Below, in pieces: positions 33,211 to 41,945 of a DNA stretch of 64,000 nucleotides. Under the pieces are notes generated by a model. It did no database searches, was not told where the DNA came from, and worked only from the letters and a program-made list of their open reading frames with translations. This DNA comes from Cytobacillus purgationiresistens (lineage in GTDB: Bacteria > Bacillota > Bacilli > Bacillales > Cytobacillaceae): positions 62,001 through 126,000 of the forward strand of contig NZ_JAUSUB010000009.1 in assembly GCF_030813235.1 (NCBI RefSeq), read 5' to 3'. The position numbers and the translations under genes were made by a program. How positions within the stretch are numbered: position 1 is the first letter of the stretch; the number at the start of each line of letters is the position of its first letter.

Positions 33211-33657
33211 ATGCACGATGATCGTTCCTTCAAAGAAGAACCGCGACTAACAAAAATAACCGTTATCCTATCCCTATCATTATTAATGATTGGCGCCCTA
33301 TCCTTTATTGGCGCCATTTATTATTTTGGCATCATTGGATTATTTAATATCTTAGGCGTTCAATATGAATCTCTATGGTCTATATTTTGGTTTGTATTGT
33401 CCTATTTATTACTGGGGATCCCAGGTGATTTATTCATAAAGGTTTTACATACCCTTATGAAGCTACCGAATAAATGGAACGCAACCCAGTTGAAAATAGG
33501 CCTACTGCTCATTTGCTTTCTAGTGAACTGGGCATTGATTTCTGTTTTAAATCTTTGGTTCGATTCAATCGAAATCAATGGGCTCACTCAAGTAATTTTA
33601 GCTTGTATCATTGCTCTAATAGAGGTTGTATTTGTAACTGATCAGAAAAAGAAATGA
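33211..33657 (+). CDS. YrvL-family membrane protein
   Basis: 148 residues with four TM segments; the first (VILSLSLLMIGALSFIGAIYYFG) and the FNILGVQYESLWSIFWFVLSYLLLGIP block fit the YrvL family of Bacillus. In B. subtilis YrvL is tied to negative control of the SigO/RsoA system; whether this member does the same is unknown, and no sigma gene is adjacent. ATG follows AAAAGGGGG. Confidence 0.65.
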   Translation: MHDDRSFKEEPRLTKITVILSLSLLMIGALSFIGAIYYFGIIGLFNILGVQYESLWSIFWFVLSYLLLGIPGDLFIKVLHTLMKLPNKWNATQLKIGLLLICFLVNWALISVLNLWFDSIEINGLTQVILACIIALIEVVFVTDQKKK

Positions 33658-33697
33658 TCATCCCCAACTCTGAACAAGAAAAGGCAGGTTGAGAAAA

Positions 33698-34384
33698 ATG
33701 AGCTTAAATCCGAATATTTCTGAGGTTGTTTCTCTACTTGGAGAAACTTCTCGGGCAACGATCTTATCGAGCCTGATGGATGGTCGATTTCATACAGCCA
33801 GTGAATTAGCCCTTATGGCAGCCATCAAACCGCAGACCGCCAGCTTCCACCTTGCAAAATTGGTTGGAGGAAACCTCGTGAAGGTTGAAAAACACGGACG
33901 CTACCGTTATTATCAGCTGGCAAATAAGGAGGTGGCTGAATTGGTGGAATCCTTACTTGGTGCATCTCCTGCACCAAAGGTCCACTCACTCAGAGAATCC
34001 AGCCAATTAAAGCTGCTTCAAGAGGCGAGAACTTGCTACGACCATTTAGCAGGAAGGTTGGGCGTCCGAATAACGGAAGCTATGCTCCATGCCGGATATT
34101 TAGAAAAGGGAGAAAAAGAGTTTGTGGTTACGGATATTGGTGAACAATTTTTTAGCGAGTTTGGCTTAAATTTAGATGAGGTACGCAGAAATCGACGCTC
34201 CTTCGCCCGTGCCTGCTTAGATTGGAGTGAACGACACCACCATTTGGCCGGAGCGTTAGGCACAAGCCTAATGAACCGCTTCATTGAGCTGGGGTGGATC
34301 GCACAAATGCCCACCACGCGTGCGGTAAAGGTTACCGCCAGAGGTACAGCGGGCTTTAAAGAATATTTCCATATAGAAATCTAA
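33698..34384 (+). CDS. ArsR-type HTH regulator with C-terminal extension
   Basis: 228 residues. The winged helix (about 10-85) has VVSLLGETSRATILSSLMDGRFHTASELAL and QTASFHLAKLVGGNLVKVEKHGRYRYYQL. It lacks the Cys metal site of ArsR. The C-terminal 120 residues are a second helical/wing domain (FARACLDWSERHHHLAGALG) common in larger members. ATG at 33698 is preferred over a TTG three codons earlier. Convergent with the EamA gene, sharing a terminator. Confidence 0.85.
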   Translation: MSLNPNISEVVSLLGETSRATILSSLMDGRFHTASELALMAAIKPQTASFHLAKLVGGNLVKVEKHGRYRYYQLANKEVAELVESLLGASPAPKVHSLRESSQLKLLQEARTCYDHLAGRLGVRITEAMLHAGYLEKGEKEFVVTDIGEQFFSEFGLNLDEVRRNRRSFARACLDWSERHHHLAGALGTSLMNRFIELGWIAQMPTTRAVKVTARGTAGFKEYFHIEI

Positions 34385-34385
34385 T

Positions 34386-34413
34386 AAAGCCCCTCAGAAA
34401 TGAGGGGCTTTTG
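34386..34413. terminator. Bidirectional terminator
   Basis: AAAGCCCCTC / GAGGGGCTTT, 10-bp perfect stem, 6-base loop, T4 tail. It also encodes the last residues of the EamA protein. Confidence 0.85.
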
Positions 34414-35284
34414 CTGTTGGTTCGATTTTCTCCTTGAACTTTCTGTTTACCAGGAATATGCCCATGAAAATGAAGGCGCCTCCCGTGATAATTGAAAGAG
34501 ATAATGGCTCCTCTAACAATAACCAGCCTGTGCAAACACCGAAGAACGGAGCTAGGAATAGGTAAGCACTTGTTTTCCCTGGGTTGCTGTTTTGCAAAAG
34601 ATAATACCAAACGGCAAACTGCACAATCGAAGACATGATGCTCAACCATAATAAAATAAATATCGATTGGCCATTAGCCACGAAAAAGGGCTGCTCAAGC
34701 ATTACACTGCAGACTAGCAGCAAAAGTCCGCCAAATAACATTTGGTACGCGGTTAAAACCCAAGTATCAAAAGAAGAACCCCACTGATTAACCATTAACG
34801 TTGCAATCGCCCAAAAGATAGATGAAAAAATGCCAAAGATCATACCAATTTTAAAATCAAGTTGTGCACCTAGCGTAATGCTGACTCCTATAATCCCTAG
34901 AAACACGCCAACCCATTGGTACAACCTATATTTTATTTTTAAAAATAGTGTTCCAAATACGATCACCAGCAACGGATTAGTAAATGTGAGAATTGAAGAT
35001 TCACTAGCAGGAATCGTACGCAAGCTTAAAAAAATGCATCCCATCACACCAGCTGTTTGAAAAGCACCAATAACCGCCATTTTTAACCAGCTGGTTTTTG
35101 TTTTCGGATGCGGTCTTTTCAATGCGAGAACAACCAATACCATAATGATTCCTGCAAGGGTAAAGCGTAATCCCACCAATAACAATGGCGAACTATGCGC
35201 TAATCCTATTTTTCCAACCGCAAATGAAGAGCCCATCAAAAATGTTGTTAAAAGAATTAATCCTGTAAATTTGAATGTATTCAT
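34394..35284 (-). CDS. EamA-family (DMT) transporter
   Basis: 296 residues with ten predicted TM segments in two EamA repeats; the first begins TGLILLTTFLMGSSFAVGKIGL and the second around IGMIFGIFSSIFWAIATLMVNQW. EamA carriers export metabolites or amino acids; the substrate is unknown. ATG follows CAGGAG. Convergent with the ArsR-type gene. Confidence 0.88.
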   Translation of the reverse strand: MNTFKFTGLILLTTFLMGSSFAVGKIGLAHSSPLLLVGLRFTLAGIIMVLVVLALKRPHPKTKTSWLKMAVIGAFQTAGVMGCIFLSLRTIPASESSILTFTNPLLVIVFGTLFLKIKYRLYQWVGVFLGIIGVSITLGAQLDFKIGMIFGIFSSIFWAIATLMVNQWGSSFDTWVLTAYQMLFGGLLLLVCSVMLEQPFFVANGQSIFILLWLSIMSSIVQFAVWYYLLQNSNPGKTSAYLFLAPFFGVCTGWLLLEEPLSLSIITGGAFIFMGIFLVNRKFKEKIEPTAKAPHF

Positions 35285-35368
35285 ATTGATCTCCTGTTAT
35301 GTGTTTGAGATTATTATAACTCTCGAATACATCAACTGCGGTCGAAATATGAAATACATGAAAATATA

Positions 35369-35950
35369 TTAGAAACCCATCAACTCTTTCACATTTTTCG
35401 TATTTTCTTTTGAAGTTAATCGTTCAAGCAGCAGAAAGGCTACGTCAAAACCGGTTCCAGGATTAGAGGAAGTCATAATATTATCATCCGTGACGATCCG
35501 TTCTTTAACCACTTCCACGCCGTACTGTTTTAATTGAGATGATCGTTTGCTCGTTGGGTGATTATAAGTCGTTGCTCTGCGGTTTTTCAACACACCGCTA
35601 TGAGCGACCATTATTGATGCCACACATATAGAGGCAATTGGTTTTTTATTGGCATCAAAATGCTGAATTACCCTCTGAAATGGTTCACTAAAGGCATCCT
35701 CATAAAAGCCAGCCTCTTCAAACCCCCCGGGAATGGCCAACGCATCAAAATCTTCTAAATTGAGGTCAACCAATTGCTTTTCCGGAGCTACTTGAAAATT
35801 CCATGTACACGTAAGCTGGGGGTGCAAGCCAGCTGTAACAACTTCTGTAGAACCGTCCCCCTCCCATTTATTCCAACCTAATACGTCCGTAAATACACTT
35901 GCTTCAACTGCTTCAAATCCATTTGCAAGCAGCAATAAAGTTTTCGACAT
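35369..35950 (-). CDS. DJ-1/PfpI family protein
   Basis: 193 residues. LLLLANGFEAVEASVFTDVLG at the start holds the conserved Glu, and ASICVASIMVAHSG carries the nucleophile Cys of the elbow. Family members act as chaperones, deglycases or glutamine amidotransferase-like enzymes; this one is unassigned. ATG (35950) follows AAGGAGTGATG. Divergent from an AsnC/Lrp-type gene, which probably regulates it. Confidence 0.85.
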   Translation of the reverse strand: MSKTLLLLANGFEAVEASVFTDVLGWNKWEGDGSTEVVTAGLHPQLTCTWNFQVAPEKQLVDLNLEDFDALAIPGGFEEAGFYEDAFSEPFQRVIQHFDANKKPIASICVASIMVAHSGVLKNRRATTYNHPTSKRSSQLKQYGVEVVKERIVTDDNIMTSSNPGTGFDVAFLLLERLTSKENTKNVKELMGF

Positions 35951-36083
35951 AATCATCACTCCTTAATGTCAATTGTACGAGAGTTAAGACTTTCGTTACA
36001 TAGGATAGAAAAGGTCATTTTTATCTTTTGCATTTATCTTTATTGAAAAATCAGTTATATTATTAATTAAAAAAGGTGAAATC

Positions 36084-36500
36084 ATGGATCGCATTGATTA
36101 TCAAATATTATCCCAGTTTCAGGAGAATGCAAAGACATCGATAAAACAGATCGCTTCCCGCGTGCATCTATCTGCACCGGCTGTCGCAGAACGCATAAAG
36201 AAGCTGGAGGAGCAGCAAATAATTGAAGGTTATGAGGCAAGGGTGGACCTGACTAAGCTGGACCGCTCCATCACCGCTCTCGTTTTATTTAAATCCATTG
36301 ATTGTAAAAAGCTGGCTCAATTTTGTCATGCCCACCCGGATGTCATTGAATGTTATCGTGTTGCTGGAGAAATCAGCTATATTGCTAAGGTTGCCACAAA
36401 ATCTGTTGAAACATTAGAAGGCTTTATCGACCAAGCCATGCCCTTTGGCACCCCTTCAACGAATATTGTGCTGTCAGCCTATGAGAAAAAAATATTATAG
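36084..36500 (+). CDS. Lrp/AsnC-family regulator
   Basis: 138 residues. HTH residues 1-50 (RIDYQILSQFQENAKTSIKQIASRV, LSAPAVAERIKKLEEQQII) and the RAM/AsnC ligand domain with CYRVAGEISYIAKVA. Members bind amino acids and form octamers. ATG follows AAAAAAGGTGA. The DJ-1 gene lies divergent 133 bases away. A bidirectional terminator follows. Confidence 0.9.
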   Translation: MDRIDYQILSQFQENAKTSIKQIASRVHLSAPAVAERIKKLEEQQIIEGYEARVDLTKLDRSITALVLFKSIDCKKLAQFCHAHPDVIECYRVAGEISYIAKVATKSVETLEGFIDQAMPFGTPSTNIVLSAYEKKIL

Positions 36501-36534
36501 CAGCAATCGAGTGACCAAACTATTTGCCATAAAA

Positions 36535-36561
36535 AAAATGACTAGATGTACTAGTCATTTT
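36535..36561. terminator. Bidirectional terminator
   Basis: AAAATGACTAG / CTAGTCATTTT, 11-bp perfect arms and a 5-base loop, with A8 on one side and T-rich sequence on the other. Confidence 0.85.
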
Positions 36562-36563
36562 AA

Positions 36564-38228
36564 TCAGAACCTGCCTGCCCGGAATATCGTATAGATGAGA
36601 AATACAAACATTAATAAGGCAATGACAAACCCAATTTCAACCGCAGGTATATTCCAGAGTAGCGAGGATTGCCTGCCCATTGCTGAACCGACAATTAAAC
36701 CAACCATAATAATACTAAAGGAAAGCAATACAATACTAAAAGCCAATCGATTGCTAATTCGATCAATCCTTGTTAAAAACTTTTCACTATCTGGCAAATT
36801 AAGCTCCAATGGAACTTTCCCTTTTTTAATCAGTGCAATAATTTCTTTAATATTCTTCGGAGTATCGGCAAAAATACCCCAATACTCTCCCATGTGATCA
36901 ACAGCATCTTTTACCACATGATCCGGCCTGTAGCGGTCTAAAATCAAGCGACGACCAAATGGTTCTGCTATTTTCACAATGCTTATATCAGGATCAAGCT
37001 TCTCAACTACCCCTTCCATTGTTAGCAATGCTTTTCCTACTAATGTAAGATCGGTTGGGATATGTATATGATGGTGATTGGCTACCGAGAATAAATCATT
37101 AACCGCTTCTCCAATAGAAACCTGGCTAAACGGAACATCATAGTACTTCTCCCTTAACAGATCAACATCAGATCTCAATAAGTCTATATCGACATCATCG
37201 GGGACTGCCCCCATTCGCATAATTGCTTTAATCACACCGTCTGTACTTTGGCGCATCATGGCAATCACTAAGGTTGCAAAATTGGATTTCATTTCTGGTG
37301 TCAGACGGCCCACCATACCAAAGTCCATGAATACAATTACTTCCCCTGGTAGTACCGATACATTTCCTGGATGAGGATCGGCGTGGAAAGTCCCATCTAT
37401 TAATATTTGCTGAAAAATCCCTTCAACCATTCGTTCAGCTAAGAGCTTTTTATCATAGCCTTTTTGATGAATTTCTTCCAGCTCATTAATATATGTACCT
37501 TCAATGTAATCCATCGTTAACACTTTTTTAGTTGAATAATCCCAAAATACTTTAGGAATACGATAACGAGGATCGTCTTTAAACTGTTGGGCAATCCTGC
37601 CCGCATTCCTGCCTTCTAAGGAATAATCCAATTCAGCTAGCAGAGCCTTTGAAAATTCATCAACAATCTCAGTAACTTGATAATTAGCGGCCCATTCTTG
37701 TCGATGTTCCGCAAGTTTGGCTATCTCTTGAAGAATTTCTAAATCGGTCTTCATTACCTTTTCAATATGAGGTCTCTGGACTTTGACCGCTACCTTTTCA
37801 CCTGTGTGCAAGACGCCAAAATGCACCTGGCCAATAGACGCCGATCCTAGTGGCTCTTCTTGAAATTCGCTAAATACCTCGTTTATTTCCATTCCAAGCT
37901 CTTTTTCAACAATCCGCTTAACCTCTTCAAATGGAAATGACTGCACATGATCCTGAAGCTTTTCCAGTTCGACGATTATATCATTAGGAATGATATCGGG
38001 TCGGGTGCTGGCGATTTGCCCCATTTTCACAAAAGTAGGCCCTAACTCCTCCAAAAACAATCTTATACGTTCACCCGTTGTTTTCGTATGAGTCCCCTTT
38101 TGTCCTTTAACGAGCAACCGCTTTGGCAAGGAGAGGAATTCATGCAATCCCAACTCTTTTACAAAAAAACCAAAGCCATTGCGTGAAAACGCAACGGCGA
38201 TTTCTCGATAGCGATGCATATGTCGCAT
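36564..38228 (-). CDS. AarF/UbiB (ABC1) family atypical kinase
   Basis: 554 residues. KxGQ motif in [15 protein letters not shown], the alanine-rich loop as [22 protein letters not shown] (ATP lysine), HADPHPGNV (catalytic Asp) and VFMDFGMVG. Two C-terminal TM segments ([40 protein letters not shown]) anchor it. Linked to quinone or lipid metabolism in other organisms. The ATG has only a weak site, but an in-frame ATT five codons upstream (38243) lies six bases after AAGGAGGG and would add IFERR, matching the usual N-terminal pattern. Second gene after a phasin-like gene. Confidence 0.88.
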   Translation of the reverse strand: MRHMHRYREIAVAFSRNGFGFFVKELGLHEFLSLPKRLLVKGQKGTHTKTTGERIRLFLEELGPTFVKMGQIASTRPDIIPNDIIVELEKLQDHVQSFPFEEVKRIVEKELGMEINEVFSEFQEEPLGSASIGQVHFGVLHTGEKVAVKVQRPHIEKVMKTDLEILQEIAKLAEHRQEWAANYQVTEIVDEFSKALLAELDYSLEGRNAGRIAQQFKDDPRYRIPKVFWDYSTKKVLTMDYIEGTYINELEEIHQKGYDKKLLAERMVEGIFQQILIDGTFHADPHPGNVSVLPGEVIVFMDFGMVGRLTPEMKSNFATLVIAMMRQSTDGVIKAIMRMGAVPDDVDIDLLRSDVDLLREKYYDVPFSQVSIGEAVNDLFSVANHHHIHIPTDLTLVGKALLTMEGVVEKLDPDISIVKIAEPFGRRLILDRYRPDHVVKDAVDHMGEYWGIFADTPKNIKEIIALIKKGKVPLELNLPDSEKFLTRIDRISNRLAFSIVLLSFSIIMVGLIVGSAMGRQSSLLWNIPAVEIGFVIALLMFVFLIYTIFRAGRF

Positions 38229-38281
38229 TCTTCTTTCAAAAATGGGAAACCCTCCTTAAAGCAATTAAATGATTCGCAACC

Positions 38282-38584
38282 TCAGTCTGGCTTTTTTATT
38301 TGGTTCTCCAATTCAACAACACGCTGCTCAAGCATTTGAACTTCATCCTTGCTGGCTAAGTTCAATTCACTCATCATTTTCTTCATTCTCTCATGCATCA
38401 TTGTATCCATTTCCATTTGCTTTTCTTCGCCTTTTTTCATTACATCCTGCATGAATTCCTTTGACTCCTGCTTCGACATTTCGCCTTTCTTCACGAGATC
38501 ATCCATCATTTTCTGTGCCTGTTCTTTACTTGCCACAGCTAGTCCTAATCCAAGTGCCATTCCTTTTTTAATTGGGTTCTTCAT
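38282..38584 (-). CDS. Phasin-family small helical protein
   Basis: 100 residues. NPIKKGMALGLGLAVASKEQAQKMMDDLVKKGEMSKQE and a long heptad-rich helix ending in DEVQMLEQRVVELENQIKK are the marks of the PhaI-like phasin family. These small coiled-coil proteins commonly sit just before aarF genes, as here (53 bases). It may be a partner or regulator of the kinase. ATG follows GGAGGTAGA. Confidence 0.8.
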   Translation of the reverse strand: MKNPIKKGMALGLGLAVASKEQAQKMMDDLVKKGEMSKQESKEFMQDVMKKGEEKQMEMDTMMHERMKKMMSELNLASKDEVQMLEQRVVELENQIKKPD

Positions 38585-38708
38585 TACAGTCTACCTCCAA
38601 AGTTTTGGTTTTTAATTTAAACTACAGCTTTATTATTAGTTAGTATACCTTTTCGGTTTTATAATAAAACCAAGACTGGTTAATGCTTTTATTAAAAAAC
38701 CGATAAAT

Positions 38709-38747
38709 AATGTAAAAAAGCCAAAATCCCTCAAACAGGATTTTGAC
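38709..38747 (-). terminator. Terminator of the small membrane protein gene
   Basis: Minus strand AGTCAAAATCC pairs with GGGATTTTGGCT over TGTTTGA, followed by TTTTTTT. Confidence 0.75.
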
Positions 38748-38751
38748 TTCT

Positions 38752-39216
38752 TTAATGACTGACGGTTACTGATCGATGGTTATTTGAACGAAAAGCCACT
38801 ACGAACCACATGATATTCATAATACTCGCGAGACCGCATATCACCATTACAGCCACCAGTGACGCGATCGCCCCATTAAACACTCCAATTCCAGTCACGA
38901 TTAGTAACATTGAAGCAAAAATAAATAAGCCAATCGCACAAAAAACTGCCATGATATATTTCACCCATTCCATCTCGGCCACATACATCAGTAAAGGAGC
39001 AAAATATATTATGAGTATTCCTGGGATTGAAAGCCACATCCCCATATCATTAAATTGATTCACATTTGTGCCTAGTTCTGATAAGGGTGAAAGGGCAGCA
39101 GCTATTAAGCAACAAAAGAGTATAGCAGAGATTATTGTGTTCTTTTTAATTTTAAGAGCCTCCTTCTTTTTGAAAATACTTCCAATAATACGGATATAGA
39201 TATACAGAAGTTTCAA
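38752..39216 (-). CDS. Hypothetical four-TM membrane protein
   Basis: 154 residues from a TTG without binding site. Four hydrophobic segments: TIISAILFCCLIAAALSPL, GMWLSIPGILIIYFAPLL, IMAVFCAIGLFIFASMLL and a C-terminal one. The best ribosome binding site in the region (GAAGGAGG) lies eight bases before an in-frame ATT at 39148-39150. A start there would give KIKKNTIISAIL, a normal membrane-protein N-terminus. So the first 22 residues shown may not exist. No family recognised. Confidence 0.55.
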   Translation of the reverse strand: MKLLYIYIRIIGSIFKKKEALKIKKNTIISAILFCCLIAAALSPLSELGTNVNQFNDMGMWLSIPGILIIYFAPLLMYVAEMEWVKYIMAVFCAIGLFIFASMLLIVTGIGVFNGAIASLVAVMVICGLASIMNIMWFVVAFRSNNHRSVTVSH

Positions 39217-39301
39217 TGATATGTATCGTTCATTAAGAGGATTTAGTACAAAAACATACTTAGATTGAAAAGTTCTCGGTATTTACGATAACTACCCCTT
39301 T

Positions 39302-39825
39302 CTCTCTTCAACTTCACTAGAGACCGGCGTAATTATGCGATATTTTCACTCTTCTCTCTTCATTTTCACTGGAGATCGGCGTAATTATGCAATATTTACA
39401 CTTTTCTCTCTTCATTTTCACTGGAGATCGGCTTAATCATGCGATATTTACACTCTTCTCTCTTCAACTTCACTGGAGATCGGCGTAATCATGCGATATT
39501 TTCACTCTTCTCTCTTCATTTTCACTCTTCTCTCTTCATTTTCACTGGAGATCGGCGTAATTATGCGATATTTTCACTCTTCTCTCTTCATTTTCACTAG
39601 AGATCGGCGTAATTATGCAATATTTACACTCTTCTCTCTTCAACTTCACTAGAGATCGGCGTAATTATGCAATATTTACACTCTTCTCTCTTCATTTTCA
39701 CTGGAGATCGGGGTAATTATGCGATATTTTCACTCTTCTCTCTTCAACTTCACTGGAGATCGGTGTAATTATGCGATATTTTCACTCTTCTCTCTTCATT
39801 TTCACTGGAATCGGCGTAATTATGC
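39302..39825. repeat. Tandem array of 52-bp repeats (ten full units and one 20-bp part unit)
   Basis: Units begin with CTCTCTTCA at 39302, 39354, 39406, 39458, 39510, 39530, 39582, 39634, 39686, 39738 and 39790: every step is exactly 52 bp except one 20-bp step. Each full unit holds TTCACTGGAGATCGGCGTAA, then TTATGCGATATTT, with a few base changes between copies. The length is not a multiple of three and no frame runs through, so it is noncoding. The 750-base gap holds no gene. There are no distinct spacers, so it is not a CRISPR array. Confidence 0.95.
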
Positions 39826-39931
39826 TGCGGCATCCTGTTAATACTACACCAATCAATCCTAATGCTAACATCCCTTTTCACACGCGTTATTACTCTTTCT
39901 GAAAAATCAAATTCTTAATGCATTCAACAAA

Positions 39932-39966
39932 AAAAGAGCGATTTCTTATAAAGAAACCCGCTCTAT
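39932..39966 (-). terminator. Terminator of the bdb operon
   Basis: On the minus strand GAGCGGGTTTCTT pairs, with one mismatch, with AAGAAATCGCTC over TATA, followed by seven Ts. Confidence 0.75.
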
Positions 39967-39971
39967 CTTCA

Positions 39972-40385
39972 TTATTTCTTACCTGACTTCATCGTGAACA
40001 TCACAATAATAATCAGCGTAAAGGCGGTTAAAGCCAAAAATGGAATCGTTACAAAACCGAACCAATTAATGTACTCCACATTGCACGGGACACCGCTTGA
40101 ACATGGTTTGATCTCTGCAAACCCCGGCACCTTTTCCACTAAATAGTGATAGAAGGAAAAACACCAACCAATTAAGGCCATCGGAAGGACGATTCTTTTA
40201 ACAGATGCATCTTGATAAAATGTTCCAATTCCCAATATCAGAACAAGCGGATACATCAATATACGCTGATACCAGCAAAGCTCACAAGGTATAAACCCGC
40301 GAATTTCGCTAAAGTATAAACTGCCTAATGTGGCAACGATCGAGATGACCCAAGCGATATAAAGAGAGATTTGATTGTTTTTCAT
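39972..40385 (-). CDS. bdbC: Disulfide oxidoreductase BdbC (DsbB-like)
   Basis: 137 residues, four TM segments. The first Cys pair is in FIPCELCWYQRI (C-x-x-C after TM1) and the second in IKPCSSGVPCNVEY in the outer loop. It passes electrons from BdbD to quinone. Start codon ATG overlaps the bdbD stop by one base, so the two are translated together. Confidence 0.93.
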   Translation of the reverse strand: MKNNQISLYIAWVISIVATLGSLYFSEIRGFIPCELCWYQRILMYPLVLILGIGTFYQDASVKRIVLPMALIGWCFSFYHYLVEKVPGFAEIKPCSSGVPCNVEYINWFGFVTIPFLALTAFTLIIIVMFTMKSGKK

Positions 40386-41074
40386 TATTCTTTTCCTGCT
40401 AATGCTTCATCAATCAGAACCTTGATTCTTTCGTAATCAAAAGGATCCTCCAACATTTTGCCATTGACCATAATGGAAGGCGTTAATTTGACTTTAAAAT
40501 CATTTACTAAAGTGATGTCCTCATTTACCGAATCAATCACTTCTTTAGTCTGCATTTTCTCCAGCAGATCATTTGGATCAATATTCGTTGTTTCCTCTGC
40601 TACTTCATTCACCTTATCCATTGTCAGCCACGCAGTATCATGGTCATTTGCGGGCTGTGCTTCAAATAACTTCTTATGAAAGCTCCAATATGATTCCGGC
40701 TCAAGATCTAGAACAGATTCTGCAGCGATTGAACCAACCTTTGATTCATCACCATGAAAAAGCACATTGATATAAGAGAATTGCACTTCACCTTTATCTA
40801 TATAATCCTCTTCTAATTGTGGGAAAACCGTCTCTCCCCACGATTTACATGCCGGACATTTGAAGTCCCCGAATTCAACCACTTGTACAGGTGCTGAATC
40901 ATCGCCCAATATAGGCTGCCCTTCTGTTGAAGGCTGATTATCAAATACGACTTCATTGCCTTCTTCTTTATTATTATTATTACTGACAATTACAAAGATG
41001 GTTATTGCCGCAAATACAATAATTGTGAGGAAAATAATGATTTTAAATGAAGATGAGTTTTTTGTTGTAGCCAT
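40385..41074 (-). CDS. bdbD: Thiol-disulfide oxidoreductase BdbD (DsbA-like)
   Basis: 229 residues. N-terminal TM anchor (FKIIIFLTIIVFAAITIFVIV), then a thioredoxin fold with active site FKCPACKSW and the helical insert. cis-Pro loop is LTPSIMVNGK. The enzyme sits outside the membrane and oxidises secreted proteins. ATG after GGAGATAC. First gene of the bdbD-bdbC operon. Confidence 0.93.
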   Translation of the reverse strand: MATTKNSSSFKIIIFLTIIVFAAITIFVIVSNNNNKEEGNEVVFDNQPSTEGQPILGDDSAPVQVVEFGDFKCPACKSWGETVFPQLEEDYIDKGEVQFSYINVLFHGDESKVGSIAAESVLDLEPESYWSFHKKLFEAQPANDHDTAWLTMDKVNEVAEETTNIDPNDLLEKMQTKEVIDSVNEDITLVNDFKVKLTPSIMVNGKMLEDPFDYERIKVLIDEALAGKE

Positions 41075-41271
41075 TATGTATCTCCTTTGATTTTTTACTT
41101 GTTTATCTTCATTTTATCAGAACCTTTGTGATAATTGAAAAATAGTGATGAAATCAGATTGACAAAATTGTGTAGAATTTGGATTGTATCTTCCCAAATA
41201 ATCACTTTACCCCTTTATACTCTCATATTAAGCCATGCCTTTTACCATCAAAAGGCCGGACTCGAAAAGAC

Positions 41272-41451
41272 TTATACGTCATATTGGGCAAAGAATCTCT
41301 TAACCAAGGGTATTAAATAGAGAAGACCTATGATTAATAAAATCCATGGAATGAATTTAAATCCTAAAGATGAATAATAATCGCCAAAATTATGAAAAGA
41401 AAATAACAACATGCTGGTACAAATATAAATTGACCCAATCAGCTCTTTCAT
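41272..41451 (-). CDS. Small two-TM membrane protein
   Basis: 59 residues with hydrophobic stretches LIGSIYICTSMLLFSF and FIPWILLIIGLLYLIPLV. No family recognised. GGGAGAG lies 13 bases before the ATG, which is long, so the call is moderate. It follows the guaD remnant on the same strand. Confidence 0.5.
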   Translation of the reverse strand: MKELIGSIYICTSMLLFSFHNFGDYYSSLGFKFIPWILLIIGLLYLIPLVKRFFAQYDV

Positions 41452-41481
41452 CCCCAACTTACTCTCCCAGTTATCTTAATC

Positions 41482-41929
41482 TTAATATATTGTCTTATTC
41501 GCCAAGCTACTCCATGAATGAATCGGATCAAGCGCGCTTATAACCGGTAACTGAATGAATGGCAATGAACGCTCTCCAGGCAACAAATTAATTTCATCGT
41601 ATATAAAGTCATCATCAAAATGAAGGCTTGCAGCATCCTTTCGATTGGCAGCGTAATAGACAGAATGAATCCTTGACCAATAAATCGCACCTAAACACAT
41701 AGGGCAAGGTTCACAACTCGTATACAAGACACAATCCTTTAGCTCAAAAGTGTTTTATTTACTGCATGCTTCTCTAATAGCCACTACCTCAGCATGTACT
41801 GTTGGATCCTTGCTGTCTGTCACTCGATTCACACCAAATAGCACCGAATGGGCCTCCTTCGGTTGAAATATTGCGCACTGCCAATTCCACTGCCCTATTT
41901 AGAAAAAACTCATGTTTGTTTTTCTCCAA
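41482..41929 (-). pseudogene. guaD: Guanine deaminase pseudogene
   Basis: A start survives (TTG with AAGGAGG, reading EKNKHEFFLNRAVELAV), then GGPFGAI. The frame then shifts with loss of about ten codons, and resumes as GVNRVTDSKDPTVHAEVVAI, holding the zinc His-Ala-Glu. An in-frame TAA interrupts after REACSK, and the rest (ELKDCVLYTSCEPCPMCLGA to the end) is intact. So there are at least two lesions: a deletion/frameshift and a nonsense codon. Family: cytidine deaminase-like guanine deaminase of purine salvage. The piece 41482-41727 alone could look like a small gene but lacks the HAE motif. Confidence 0.88.
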
Positions 41930-41945
41930 GGAATCCTCCTTAATT

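Noticed and set aside
39302-39825. CRISPR array
   Set aside because: Units are contiguous 52-bp repeats without unique spacers, and no cas genes are in the window.
41482-41727. Intact small deaminase
   Set aside because: It lacks the His-Ala-Glu zinc motif, which lies upstream in the same broken gene.
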